A stretch of DNA of 64,000 bases, from the NCBI GenBank assembly GCA_006503535.1, contig QYRS01000007.1:1426001-1490000 (forward strand), in the 5' to 3' direction. The translations under genes were made by a program, and so were the position numbers. Numbering within the stretch: position 1 is the first letter of the stretch; each line of letters starts with the position of its first letter. Shown here in pieces: positions 43,592-55,169 of the stretch. The notes under the pieces were generated by a model. That model worked only from the letters and a program-made list of their open reading frames with translations, was not told where the DNA came from and did not search any database. Origin of the DNA: Arthrinium phaeospermum. Lineage: Eukaryota; Ascomycota; Sordariomycetes; Amphisphaeriales; Apiosporaceae.

Positions 43592-46006
43592 ATGAAGTTC
43601 CGCGATGGCATGTGGCTCGTCGCCGACGACAAGTATGTCGAGTACGCCGAGGATATCTACGAGATTGCCGAGAAGAAGAATGGCCTGAGTCTCCTATGCC
43701 CAACTCGAAAAATCAAGTCTCGTGGAGACACACTGAACAGGAGTACCATAACTATCGTAAGTGCCTCTGTAGCCTGTGCATATATGATAGCGAAATCTAA
43801 CGGCTCCCGATAGGACATAGAAGCCGCCTTCGACGGCGTCATTTCCGTCGAAGTCACGCACTGGGCCGGCGCCGCCAACAAGGGGCCGCACTTCGACCTG
43901 TACCCCGACGGCCGTCCGGAGGCGTCGGGCGTGGTGAGCAAGTCCGACAAGGGGACCACGCTTAGCTCGGGAGCGCTGTCGGCCACTATTCACCCGGACC
44001 ACCACGACATCTTCGACATCCGCTTCCACGGCACCGATGATGGCCCCAGCACCAAGCCGCTCACCTCGCTGCAGGCCCGGAGCGTCGGCCTGGCCTACAG
44101 CCCGGCGCCGACGAGCCCGATGCAGACGGCCGACATGCGGGACCTGCAGCACTACCTGTTCACGCAGACGACGCTGGGCGTGGGCGAGACGGTGCACGGG
44201 CTCGGGGAGCGGTTCGGCGCCTTCAACAAGGTCGGCCAGTCGGTGACGCTCTGGAACGCCGACGGCGGCACCTCGAGCGACCAGGCCTACAAGAACGTCT
44301 CCTTCTGGCTGAGCTCGCGCGGCTACGGCGTCTTCGTCGACCACGCCGGCCGCGTCGAGCTCGAGGTCGGCAGCGAGCGCACCTCGCGCGTGCAGACGAG
44401 CGTCGCGGGGCAGCGGCTCAAGTGGTACCTCGTCTACGGGCCCACGCCCAAGGAGGTGCTGCGGCGCTACGCCGTCCTGACGGGCCGCCCCGGCGACGTG
44501 CCCGGCTGGAGCTTCGGCCTGTGGCTCAGCACCAGCTTCACCACCAGCTACGACGAGGCCACCGTCGGCGGCTTCCTCGAGGGCATGCGGGCGCGCGACA
44601 CCCCGGTCGACGTCTTCCACTACGACTGCTTCTGGATGAAGGCCTTCGCCTGGACCGACTTCGTCTTCGACGCCGACAAGTTCCCCGACCCCAAGGCCCA
44701 GATCGCCCGCCTCAAGGCCTCGGGCCTCGTCCGCAAGGTCTGCGTCTGGATCAACCCCTACATCGCGCAGCACGGCGCCGCCTTCGCCCACGCCGCCGAG
44801 AAGGGCTACCTGCTCAAGCGCAAGGACGGCGACGACGTGTGGCAGTGGGACCTCTGGCAGGCGGGCATGGGACTCGTCGACTTCACCAACCCGGCCGCGG
44901 CCGCCTGGTACGCCGAGTGCCTCGAGAAGCTCTTCGACGTGGGCGTCGACGCCATCAAGACCGACTTCGGCGAGCGGATCCCCTCGCGCGATGTCGCGTG
45001 GCACGACCGCACCGTGGACCCGGAGAAGATGCACAACTACTACGCCTTCCTCTACAACAAGGTCGTCTACGAGGCGCTGCAGAAGCGCTTCGGCCCAGGC
45101 GAGGCCGTACTGTTCGCGCGCGCAGCCTGCGCCGGCACGCAGCGCTTCCCCCTGCAGTGGGGCGGGGACTGCGAGTCGACAGCCGAAGCCATGGCCGAGT
45201 CGGTGCGGGGCGGGCTCTCGCTGGGCCTCTCGGGGTTCGCCTTCTGGTCCGTCGACATCGGTGGGTTCGAGGGCCGGCCGCCGCCGTGGATCTACAAGCG
45301 CTGGGTCGCCTTCGGCCTGCTCTGCAGCCACAGCCGCCTGCACGGGTCCAGCTCGTACCGCGTGCCGTGGACCATCGACGGCGACGACCGGTCCGACGAG
45401 GGCTGCTCCCGCACGCTGGCCCGCTGGACCGCGCTCAAGACCCGCCTCATGCCCTACCTGTTCGCGCAGGCGGCCGCGGCCGTCGAGGCGGGCCTGCCGC
45501 TCTCGCTCCGCGCCATGTGCATCGAGTTCCCCGACGACCCCACGTCGTGGTACCTGGACCGCCAGTTCATGGTCGGAGACAGCCTGCTGGCCGCGCCCGT
45601 GTTCGACGAGGCGGGCGAGGTCGAGTTCTACCTGCCCAAGGGGACCTGGACGTGCTTCTTCACGAACCAGACCCGAAACGGCCCGGGCTGGTTCAGAGAG
45701 AAGCACGGGTTCGGCAGCCTGCCCCTGTACGTTCGCGAAAACACCTTGCTCGTGCTTGGCAAGGAAGGAACCAAGGGCGCAGTCTACGACTATACCAACG
45801 AAGTTGAGGTGTGCTTGTACCAGGCGAGAGAAGGTGCAAGTGCGCGTCTGAGGGACAAGGATGGGAAGAACGTGGGGCAGCTCACACTAGGCCCAAACGC
45901 TGAGCTTCAGGGAACCGAAGTCCTCAGTGGACCGTGGACCAAATGCGAGGATGGCCGCAACATCAAGGAGTCGGCTACTACTGCCAAGGGTATCGAATGG
46001 CTTTAG
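43592..46006 (+). CDS. GH31 alpha-xylosidase (YicI-like)
   Basis: Exons 43592-43756 and 43814-46006 give 785 residues; the 57-base intron (GTAAGT, CTAAC, TAG) keeps frame. No signal peptide, so it is probably intracellular. It removes alpha-1,6-xylose from the non-reducing end of xyloglucan oligosaccharides. Family marks: LGERFGAFNKVGQSVTLWN, VPGWSFGLWLSTSF, FHYDCFWM, nucleophile Asp439 in AIKTDFGERIP, and acid/base Asp507 in PLQWGGDCEST, 68 residues apart as expected for YicI-type enzymes. The KTDFGERIP form and the WGGDC motif favour alpha-xylosidase over alpha-glucosidase. Third codon positions are extremely GC-rich, which creates long spurious frames on both strands. It lies tail-to-tail with the ceramidase, 113 bases apart. 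Confidence 0.93.
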
Positions 46007-46119
46007 GGACCTTATCCAATTTCAGGAACAAATAGGGCGTTATTCGTGTAAATGCAGATCAGTCAATTAATTAGATTATACTGTCCCAGATTAACATTAC
46101 TCATTGAACCATCATCACC

Positions 46120-48635
46120 TTACGTGATTGTAAACGTGTTACTGGCCCCCTCAAAGGCAGTGATGCCACCACCAAGCAACGCCTTGGAATCACCAAAGTA
46201 TCTGGTCCGATAAGTGCCCGGCTCGGCGTTCAGGCCGGTCTCCCAGCTGATGACAACGTCGCTGTGTCCGAGGACCCAATTCGTGCGAGTCCACGTGTAG
46301 ACGAGATCCCAGTCGCTGTCATCGCGGACCTGCACCCAGCCGTTGCCGTCCTTCTTCTCGATGGCGGCAAAGGTCCCCTCGAGGCGCAGGTTGTTGCGAG
46401 GGTTGGCCCCCTGGAAGGTGGCATTCACGACGGCGCCCCGGGCGTAGGTCGGTGACGGCTGGGTCGTGCAGTCGCCAAACTTCTTGCCAACGGGCGCATT
46501 ATCACTGACAACCCCGGTGATGAACGACAGGGAGTTGTCGCGGTTGTCTGGCGGAGAAGGTCCCGGCGCCGGTGCACCAGTAGCAGTCGGGGCTAGATAT
46601 CCGATGTTGCTCACGGTCAGGTTGATGTAGGCCGGCAGTTCCCACTGACCGAACAAGGTGGAAGCGCCTTCGTATCGCTGGATCCCGTATTCTTCTGGCG
46701 TGGCGACGTAGTGAGCGTATGTATTCGCCGGGCCGCCCAAGACGACCACGGGCTCAGTGTCTTGGAGGAACTCTGACGCCGCGGCGTCCTTGACAGCAGC
46801 ACGCCAGCGGCGGCCCGACATGGTAGTCGCCTCGCTTGGGCTGACGATGATGATGAACTGACCGACGCGCAGTAACTGCATGTCGACAATGTTGGGGGAC
46901 CACGCGTAAGGGGTGTTCATCTCGCCCACGTCGAGAAGGACAGGCTTTGGTTGCTGGCAGGCTTTCTGTTTAGGAGTAGGCTCCCTCAAGAGGCCTTTGA
47001 CAACTGCCCATACTGGAGACGCACTGGGAGTGCCGGGGTCGTTCTGCGTGAAATCAAAAGCGCCGGGGCCGTCGGTAGTGCCAGCAGCAAAGGAGTAGCC
47101 CAACGCGGCAGGACAAGTTTGCACCATGCGTCCATCTTCCAAGGGGAACTCGTAATACTGCATATCTTGGTAAAAGTGGAAAGACTTGACGGTCGAGCCG
47201 ACCACGGGAGTGCCCGAAGAAGCAAGTGAGTCCTTGAAGCCATTAGTTCGTGCAATGGACATCATCATCATAGGGGTCTCTTACATATGCAGATTTTGCT
47301 CCGGCATACTGACGCCGTCCCATCTCATAACAGCTAGTCACGCCAAGATCCACGTTCTGGAATTGCGGTCCTCTGCCATGGCAGGATTGAGATTTGCCGT
47401 CGGCGCATGTGCTGTTTTCCAGGCTGCACATAGAACCCGAACCATCGTCGCAGCTGGGTAGCGTCAGTAGTTATCCAGATTACATACATTTTGTCTCGAG
47501 TAACGACTTACTAAGCCCCCAGAATGTTGGGCGTAGTGTCACCAACATTAGCCTGAGAGAAGCCGGCCACGAAGCCAGGCGCGGCCGAGGTGTCGTCCTT
47601 CATCGCTTTCTCAAACATGGTTGCCGCAACCCCTTTGTTGTCGCCAGAGACATGCGTGTTGTTCTCCAGCATTGAAGTGCCATGCACAGCGTACCAGGTG
47701 AGAACGCCGATGTTCTTGCTATCAGAAGCACGTTTGAACTTGAGAACTGTCATCTCCTTATCCACATCATTGGAGTACTTGGATCTTTCAGACTCTGGAT
47801 TTGCCAGATAAGCGTAGAGACTGCGGCTCAAGTTTCCATCGTCGATGTCCACGGTACCTAGCGCTGGTTAGCAAATAGAACAATATAAAAATACAGCTTC
47901 GGGCACAAGGAATATACCAATATCGAGGTAACCCTATCACGATTCCTGTTAGCTAACGCGGTCCCAATCGCCAGAATTACCGTAAGGTTAAGCGATACTC
48001 ACCTCTTGCATCGACTCGTGAGCCCTCTTGATGGAGAGAACAGCACCATCCACGACGGCCTGGTAGCTTTGTTTGCTGAAGCCCAGACTGGTGATTTGCG
48101 GCAGCAGGTAGTTAAACCAAGCCCCGGGTCCGGAGTGGGAATGCGTGGCAGTAACCGCGACGTTGGACTGGCCGTACATAGCATAGTCCCCTCCCAGTGC
48201 TGCCAGGCCCTCCAGGATGCCGTATCGCACAGCAGTGTCACCGCCCTGCGTGTCGAGCACCAGGTAAACGAACCGATCACTGGGCTTTTCGACATCTCCG
48301 ACAATGAAGGCCCGCGAGTAAATGCGTTGGCGCAACCCGGAACCGACCTGGGGCAGACTGGCGTATCCTGCAAGGTTGACCTCGACGACGGGTCCGGTGA
48401 TGTCCGCTTTACCTACACCGAGCAGATACTTGTCGCCTGTTGCCTTGGCGCGTGCCTCCGCGGCAGAACGGATATCGCTGGCTGCTTGCCTCGCTCTGAA
48501 AACACGTTGGACTGGTGCGTTTAGGTTGGTTGCGGCAAGTAGGCCGAGGCATAACAGAGTGAGGACAGAGAGGAAGGTAAACAGGGTTCTTCTGGAAGCC
48601 CCATGGCTCTGCTGCTGCTGGTAACGCACAGCCAT
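46120..48635 (-). CDS. Neutral ceramidase with altered nucleophile
   Basis: Hydrolyses ceramide to sphingosine and fatty acid. Exons 48635-48003, 47933-47918 (16 bases), 47857-47512, 47453-47285 and 47232-46120 give 758 residues, near the family norm. A short cytosolic N-terminus and one membrane anchor (TLFTFLSVLTLLCLGLLAA) suggest a type II membrane or secreted form. Family motifs: GKADITGP, NLAGYASL, QRIYSRAFIV, VTATHSHSGPG (metal site), LTWYAVHGTSM, FSQANVGDTTPN, PFEMTTMSGRR-like SPSEATTMSGRRWR and YAHYVATPEEYGIQRYEG. The hexapeptide that carries the catalytic serine (GDxSPN) is here GDTTPN: residue 325 is Thr. The second exon is a micro-exon needed to keep frame. The C-terminal beta domain is complete. 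Confidence 0.93.
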
Positions 48636-51209
48636 GTTGATGATGATGGCCTTGGAAGAGAAGAGAAGAGATAGCGTGTTGGAAGAAGAGGCCAGGGAGA
48701 TCCTGTCTCGTGAAGGATATGACTTCCTCGGCTTATCAACTCGATCGTGCTCTTATTAGCTGTGGGTATAGGTTATGGGCTCGTAATGGCTCGTCGTTAC
48801 AGAACAGCAGACGGATCGGTCCACGCAGTCTTTCGGGGGGCTCTCCGCGGGTTCCGCGAATTAGCATGCCACGACCAACTGCAGTTCCGGCAGGACTCTT
48901 CGATATTGTCAGGTTAATGCGGAGTTTTCCCCTCTTCCAGACGCAACATCGGCGGCGGTGTCTTTTTTGTATCGCGAGGCGGGCGCCCAAAGGAGCAGCT
49001 GCCCAAGGTACGTCGTCAAGCTTCTACGGTGGGCCACACCATGTGTTCGTTCCTGCCTGCTCAAGCGCTGCCTGGCCAGGCACACAGTATCCAAATTAAG
49101 GAACTGGTGCAACCCGAGCCGGCCAAATGCTTGCTTTGCATGTTAGACGATGCGACCCCCCGCAGCGCTGTTGGACTTTTCATCCTGCACTTACACACCT
49201 CATAACTGGCAGCTGATGGGGGGCCGTGGGTGTCCCATTGGCCAGAGACGCTATCCCACGCAATCCGCGCAACCGACCATGGTTAATTGGGGATTGCAGA
49301 TCATTGATCTTTGGCGAGGGCCGGGGGAGGGAGAAATATGATTCGTCGCCGCCACGGGAGTAGGGTGGAAATTGCATGCCAGTCCAGAGGCGAATCAAGA
49401 CAACAAGTCAGGCACTTGCAGCATGGACACTTGACGTCGGAATCTGAGACTCTGATATCACCCAGCGTATGGCGCATCGGGGGTGGAGGCAGGTTTGTGG
49501 TCATCATCTAATCTGATCTGTATGCCCGCTCCCTGCACTTACATCACAAAATGCGACACAGACGTAGACAGAATGGCATGTCCCAAGTCCTTCACGCACG
49601 AATACTCCTGCTCCGGGTTGTATTAGACCCCGCTAGACTTGGGCCTTTCACTGGTAACTACCTCTAAGCCACGCACACATGGCTGGGTCTCAAATTAGAG
49701 CAGAAGAAACAAGAAAAACACGGGTCGGGTAGCAGCATAGAGTGACTGTAAGTCCCGACGACCAACGTCCAGTCTCTTGCAGATCATATGCTCGTCTGGG
49801 AGGCCGAGTGACCCAAAGCTACCTGTGCTTGTCAATGTTGCATTGTGTTGGGGACGGGGGTCCTGTTCCCGCAGTTGCCCTCGCCAACCCATATAACTCG
49901 ATTGTACGTAAGACATCGACGATAAGGCATGACAAGAGGCTGGGCACAAGATGGGATCAATAGCTTGTGTTATGTGAGATGCAATCTGGAATCTGGAAGT
50001 GACCTTCCCAGAACGTGGTATACATCCGTCTGCGGCGGGCGCATGGCCAGAACGGAAGGAAGGGTCGGGGAAATGAAGACGGACGGGACGGGATATGCGA
50101 AAACCAAAACGGGTTGTGGTGAGAGGTCGAGAGTATCCGATTCTCCTTCCAGATTGTAGCAAGATAATCTTCCTGTTTACATGTGAAGTGCCTACATAGG
50201 CAGTGTCCATGGGTATCTGTTCAGCTGTAGCGAACGATATTGACCCATAGCAGGAATGCAATGAAGTAAGGTATGTAGGTAGGTAGGATTCATAGTGGAT
50301 TGGGCAAGTATGCCCGCGTCCGGCAATTGAGCAAATACTAGGATAATTCATGAGTCCTCTCCGCTTTTCTGTCCGCCAAGCTCCTGATCAACGGGCAACC
50401 TTCGGATCACAAACGATCTATCACTCTGGCAAGGTTTGTCCAGTAGGTGGGTATCCTTGGGTATCGTGTGCATCTCAGACTACATGGGCACTGGCTGTGT
50501 CAAGTCGTCATAGTTATATATGTCGCTAACACAGGTCTCTTCCGACTCCAAATCACCTGTTGTTGTTTATTCAGACGCCTGGAATCAAAGCGATATGGAC
50601 GGTTCCATAGTAGCGTTGCATGGCCCAGGGGGACTTGACTCTGGATGTAAGCGCTAATCTTGTTCGAATCGCGGGGAAAGTTACGCTAAATGTGGAAGCC
50701 ACCTGCGGGCAATATTTTGCTGCATTGGCGGCAGCCTGTAACCATTCCAATTAGAAAGCACCGATACACGCAGTATGCACAATAAAACAAGCAGGCAGGT
50801 TATACATCTTGCGAAAGAATGTCTCTTTAGGGTATCTAACATTTTAACGTAACTGACTCTCTCAACTATTTAACTCCAGGATATACCTAGCTTTCGTTTT
50901 TGGCCTAGCAGGTAGGTAACATCTGCAGCTTTGTCTATGGAAACATTGAGACTTCGTGGTATGTGACATCCATTCGACTGGTAATATCCGTCCCCTTTCT
51001 AAACGACCGGACATAGATGGAAGATTCCTGAAGCTAGAAATGAGGAAACGAACAATTTCTCGTGTGACCGAGAAGCACAATTTGAGCCCTTGGAAGGGAA
51101 AACTCCGGCCGCCCCTTCCCAAATCCTTAAAGATGCCTGCTTAGAAACGAAGAATTGAAGAGAAAGCAGGGGCTTCCAGCAGCCCAGGCTCTTCTGTCTA
51201 AACCAGCCC
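48636..51209. other. 2.6 kb with no supported gene
   Basis: Lies between the 5' end of the ceramidase and the 3' end of dam1. Short frames occur on both strands but none shows family motifs or sustained coding character. A small GTAG repeat sits at about 50275-50287. It contains no sign of the GlcNAc transporter or deacetylase genes expected nearby. Confidence 0.45.
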
Positions 51210-52767
51210 TCACGCCCCGACACTGGCAACACGCTGCTGCTGCTCGGTGGGATTCGGTGTCAACCGGCGCGTAAGGTCGGGAACACCCTTTACGCGCTCT
51301 GCCATGCGGTCAGGGACTAGATCGGCGCTGCTGCTGTTGCGGCTCAGCTGCTGCTCGACGGGATTCGGCGTCAACCGGCGCGTGATGTCGGGCACGCCCG
51401 TGACGCGCTCCGCCATGCGGTCGGGCACCAGGTCGGTGCTGCTGTTGTTGTTGCTGCGGCGCAGCTGTTCCGGGTTGGGCGTGAGGCGGCTCGTCAGGTC
51501 CGGCACGCCGACGCGGTCGGCCATGCGGTCGGGCACCAGGTCGGGCGACACGGAGCGCACGGGGTACTCGGTCGCCGGGCTGGCGCGCAGCAGGCGCGAC
51601 GTCACGGGCTGGGGCTGCAGGATCGTCGGCGACGAGATGATGGTGGGCGAGGCGATCTCCTCGACGACCGTCTTGGGGATGGGCGTCTGGCCCGTCCGGA
51701 TCGTGGACGGGAGGATCTGCTCGAAGCCCTGTGCGCGGGCGACGAGCTCGATGCTCTTGAAGTACTGTTGTTCGGAACCGTTTGGTTAGGAGGTAAATTC
51801 AAACGCAGATTTGGGTTGGGTGTTGGGGTTTCAGAGGGGTTGATGTTGTCGTATTACAAAATTCATACCTTGACAGTCTTGACCTGCAACTCCAGGGTAG
51901 CGTCTTCGTCGACGACGATCATGGGGTGCGGGTGCAGCTGAAGACTGGAGAGCGTCCACATGTGGTTGACGCCCTGCTCGACGCACTTCTGCAGCGCGAG
52001 GGCCTTGCGCGCGCCGAGGATGATGACGACGACCTCGCGCGCCTCCAGCACGGTCTGGACGCCCACCGTCAGGGCCATGCGGGGCACCTTCTCGACGTCG
52101 TTGTCGAAGAAGCGCGAGTTGGCCAGGATGGTGTCGTACGCGAGCGTCTTGACGCGGGTCCGGGACGCCAGGCTGGAGCCGGGCTCGTTGAAGGCGATGT
52201 GGCCGTCCTCGCCGATGCCGCCGAGGAACAGGTCGATGCCGCCGGCGGCCTTGATCTTCTCCTCGTACTGCACGCACTCGGCCTCCAGGTTCGCCGCGTT
52301 GCCGTCCAGGATGTGGACGTTGTGCGGCTTTACGTTTACGTGGGAGAAGAAGTGTTTCCACATGAACGAGTGGTAGCTCTCGGGGTGATCCCGCGGGATC
52401 CCGACGTACTCATCCTATAAGTTGGGGGTTCAGTACAAACCCGCGTTTGCAACAACTGATGTTATGTTTATACTCAGGCAAGCTTACCATGTTAAAAGTG
52501 ACAACATGTTCAAAGGAAATCTGGCGATCAGCTTGTCAGTACACGTGGTTGTCAATGCGACTAAACTCCAGAGCTGCCAGGACGTACCACGCCAGCCTTG
52601 TACTTTTCAACCAATGTCTTATATACGCCCATTGGACTCGAACCTGTGGGCAAGCCAAGGACGAAGGGGTGTGCTGCTGTAGGGTTGAAGTGCTTGATTC
52701 TGTCAATGATGTAGTTTGCTACATAAGAGCTGGCAAGCTCGGCATCGTCGCGGATGATGAGTCTCAT
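51210..52767 (-). CDS. dam1: Glucosamine-6-phosphate deaminase with repeat tail
   Basis: Converts glucosamine-6-phosphate to fructose-6-phosphate and ammonia, the last step of GlcNAc catabolism. Exons 52767-52588, 52520-52488 (33 bases), 52414-51869 and 51764-51210 give 437 residues; all junctions are GT-AG and in frame. The NagB domain fills residues 1 to about 265: [27 protein letters not shown] spanning an exon join, [28 protein letters not shown] and MALTVG. Bacterial and animal enzymes end about here. The extra about 170 residues are a Pro/Ser-rich tail ending in three copies of a [11 protein letters not shown]...LTPNP unit. It is divergent to hxk3 across 2.4 kb. I use the Trichoderma name by homology of role and cluster position. 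Confidence 0.94.
51213..51542 (-). repeat. Three tandem 36-37-residue repeats at deaminase C-terminus
   Basis: Units start at 51542, 51434 and 51323 on the coding strand. Core: [11 protein letters not shown], then [13 protein letters not shown], then a Ser/Asn/Gln linker. Copies differ at several codons, so purifying selection on the peptide is plausible. Confidence 0.88.
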
Positions 52768-55169
52768 GGTGGGTGGTAGTGGTTACCGGATCCGGAAAGA
52801 AGATTGGTTACAAGCAGTGAACAAGTAGTGAGTGGTAAGGGGCTATGATGTTTGGGTAGGTATAATAGATATTTAGATTCTTCAGGGCAAACTGCTGCTG
52901 GCAGAATGGATAGTTGCAGTACTTATTTTGATGGGAGGTAGGAATGGCAGTGTTCAGTTCACAGCTCCGGAAGGTTCGCGGGAAATCGTCAGCATGAAAA
53001 GGGCATCTATCTACCGAAAGGCAAAGAAATTCTACGCCGTCTCTTTCCTTGTACTCCATGTATCACCATTCGGGCGAAACACTGACAAGGCCCTTCCCAC
53101 GCACCCGTCCTATTCGCTGTCCATGGATTACCTCAAGGTTCGGTCCCTTGACTAAGTGTGGCATGTGGAGGGGCAGGCATAGCATCATTGGAGATGCAAG
53201 CTCTCATCATAGCCAGGCTACCGAACCAGCCGGCGCTGGACCCCCATGACCCCCAGGCCATCCCGATAAGATGGAACGTTTTGGCCGGTTTGCACCGGGT
53301 CTCCACAATTGGTTGTGTGCAGACATGGTGGGCGGGCGCGAGTTGACGGCTAAGATGGCCGGCGGGAAGCAAAAAGAACGTATGTAATCAGGTTGTTCGG
53401 CGAACGATATGAGTAATGGATGTGCAGTGCCTCGGTGCACGACCTCTGCGTGTCAGTTGTACATTACGTACAGATGTACAATACTTGAAAGAAGGGATCG
53501 TTGTGGGAAGGTAACAGGCGATCGGGGGACAGACCAGATGAACGTTGTATGTATGTATCATTGATGTGAAGTTACAGCTCTCCACAGCTTGTAAGATGGC
53601 CCCTCCTTTGCGGGATCCCTCTCCAGGTGCGCTCTGGTTGGTGCATGGGTTTTGTATGGCAGGACATGTAGAATAGATACATGCCTACCTTGTAGGTGGT
53701 AGGTGTCTTGCAAAAGGTCTAGTAATCCAATAGATCGTCTCTGATTGGCGTCTATCAATCTGACAGGACAGGATGCCTCGTTGTTCCGCTGGCTCACACG
53801 CCATGTAAGACAGTCAGATACAATAGGTAATATCTGGTGGTGGGAAGCACCGCTACATATACTGAATTGACGCGCTGGCTTACGTGAAGAAATGAGCCGC
53901 ATCAGCCGAGGAGACCGTCATTCTAATTGCAATCCAATTTGCAAGATGCACATTTCTCTTTTATCCATTCCCCGTAAGCAAGCCCTAGATGTGACGCTGA
54001 AATCTACCGGTGCAATCGGAAAGGGATGTCTTCGATGGTGTTGCAAACACTGGGCTCGCTCTTGCCTTTCCTCCACCACTCAAGCATCAGCTCAAAGCTT
54101 AGGCTAAGCGACAGAGTTGCAACTTGTGGCGCGCCTGCAGAAAGCTGATGGCCAGCTTCGAGCAGTAACAGGCAGCCCAGCAATGACTTGAGTGATGATC
54201 TCTTTCCTTTTTGGACCCTTTCGGGGCCATCACGTCGCAATGTTTCCTGCTAACACCTACCTGCCAATGTTCCTTCCCTCTTAGCGAGTGTTCTAGCCGC
54301 AATCTAACGTTTCCAGATCCTAGCGGGAAAAAAAAGAGGAGTCCACGAGTGCTCCAGTCTGGACTCGTGGGCTCCTACAACGTTACATCTCAACATCGAC
54401 ATCTGGAAAATACCATGATTACGCAACGAGGACCCTCGCTCCTCGCTGTCCTACGCCGCGTCTGTAACTACCTGCCACTGAGACATCTGATCGGCTAGGC
54501 CAGAACGGAGAGAGTGTTTTGTTGATGTTGTTGTGTGTGTGTGTGCGTGCGTGCATGTGCATCGCTTTCCGCTGTTACGAGCCCCCAACCGCCCCGACAT
54601 CGCGCATTCTCCCTTTGGTGGTTTGATGGCATCCATCCTCTGCGACATCCGCAATACGGCTAATTGAGAAATAATCACCTGCGAACTGGACCTACTGAAG
54701 CTCACTGCCCTACCCGCTGATCCAACTCGTTCTATCGTCAATTCTCGACGATCTATTGGTGAACCGTTAATTTGTTTCCCCCCGTCAATCTGCCTGTCTG
54801 TAACCTGCAGCTACCTCTGTTGGTGCCCGTGTCCGGGGATGGTGGTATTTCCAGACATACCATATTGACCTACAGGGGCTACACCTCCTGTTCTTCGTTT
54901 TCTATTATTGTTCGCCTATCACCCCTTCCATTCGTCCCGCTCCAGTTTATACGACTCTTGACACACCACCAAGCATTATCTCTCCATCCTGAGATCGCCT
55001 CTTTTGTGGTGGAAATGGCGATTGCTGTCACGCTCTCCATACCAATTCGTATACCTGGATAGTGTCTTACCTCCGTCCATTACAAAGTACATACACGTAT
55101 AGTTACATGACTTAAGAAGCTCTCTGGCTTTAAAGATCGGCAGGGCTCTCCATTTTCACCCCCAATGCC
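52768..55169. promoter_or_regulatory. Divergent region between dam1 and hxk3
   Basis: 2.4 kb between the two divergent GlcNAc-pathway starts. No gene found. A (TG)n microsatellite lies at about 54530-54560. The last 400 bases before hxk3 are pyrimidine-rich, like a long 5' leader. It is the likeliest place for RON1 (Ndt80-type) sites, but I could not assign one reliably by eye. Confidence 0.45.

Noticed and set aside
43694..45807. Long frames (up to 670 residues) on both strands over the GH31 gene
   Set aside because: Compositionally extreme shadows of a GC-rich gene whose own frame carries all GH31 motifs.
47233..47271. Start of a separate gene at 47271 within the ceramidase
   Set aside because: The Met run there is intron sequence; the frame joins upstream ceramidase exons at 47232.
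54530..54560. Possible regulatory repeat
   Set aside because: A simple (TG)n microsatellite with degenerate ends; nothing ties it to control of the flanking genes.
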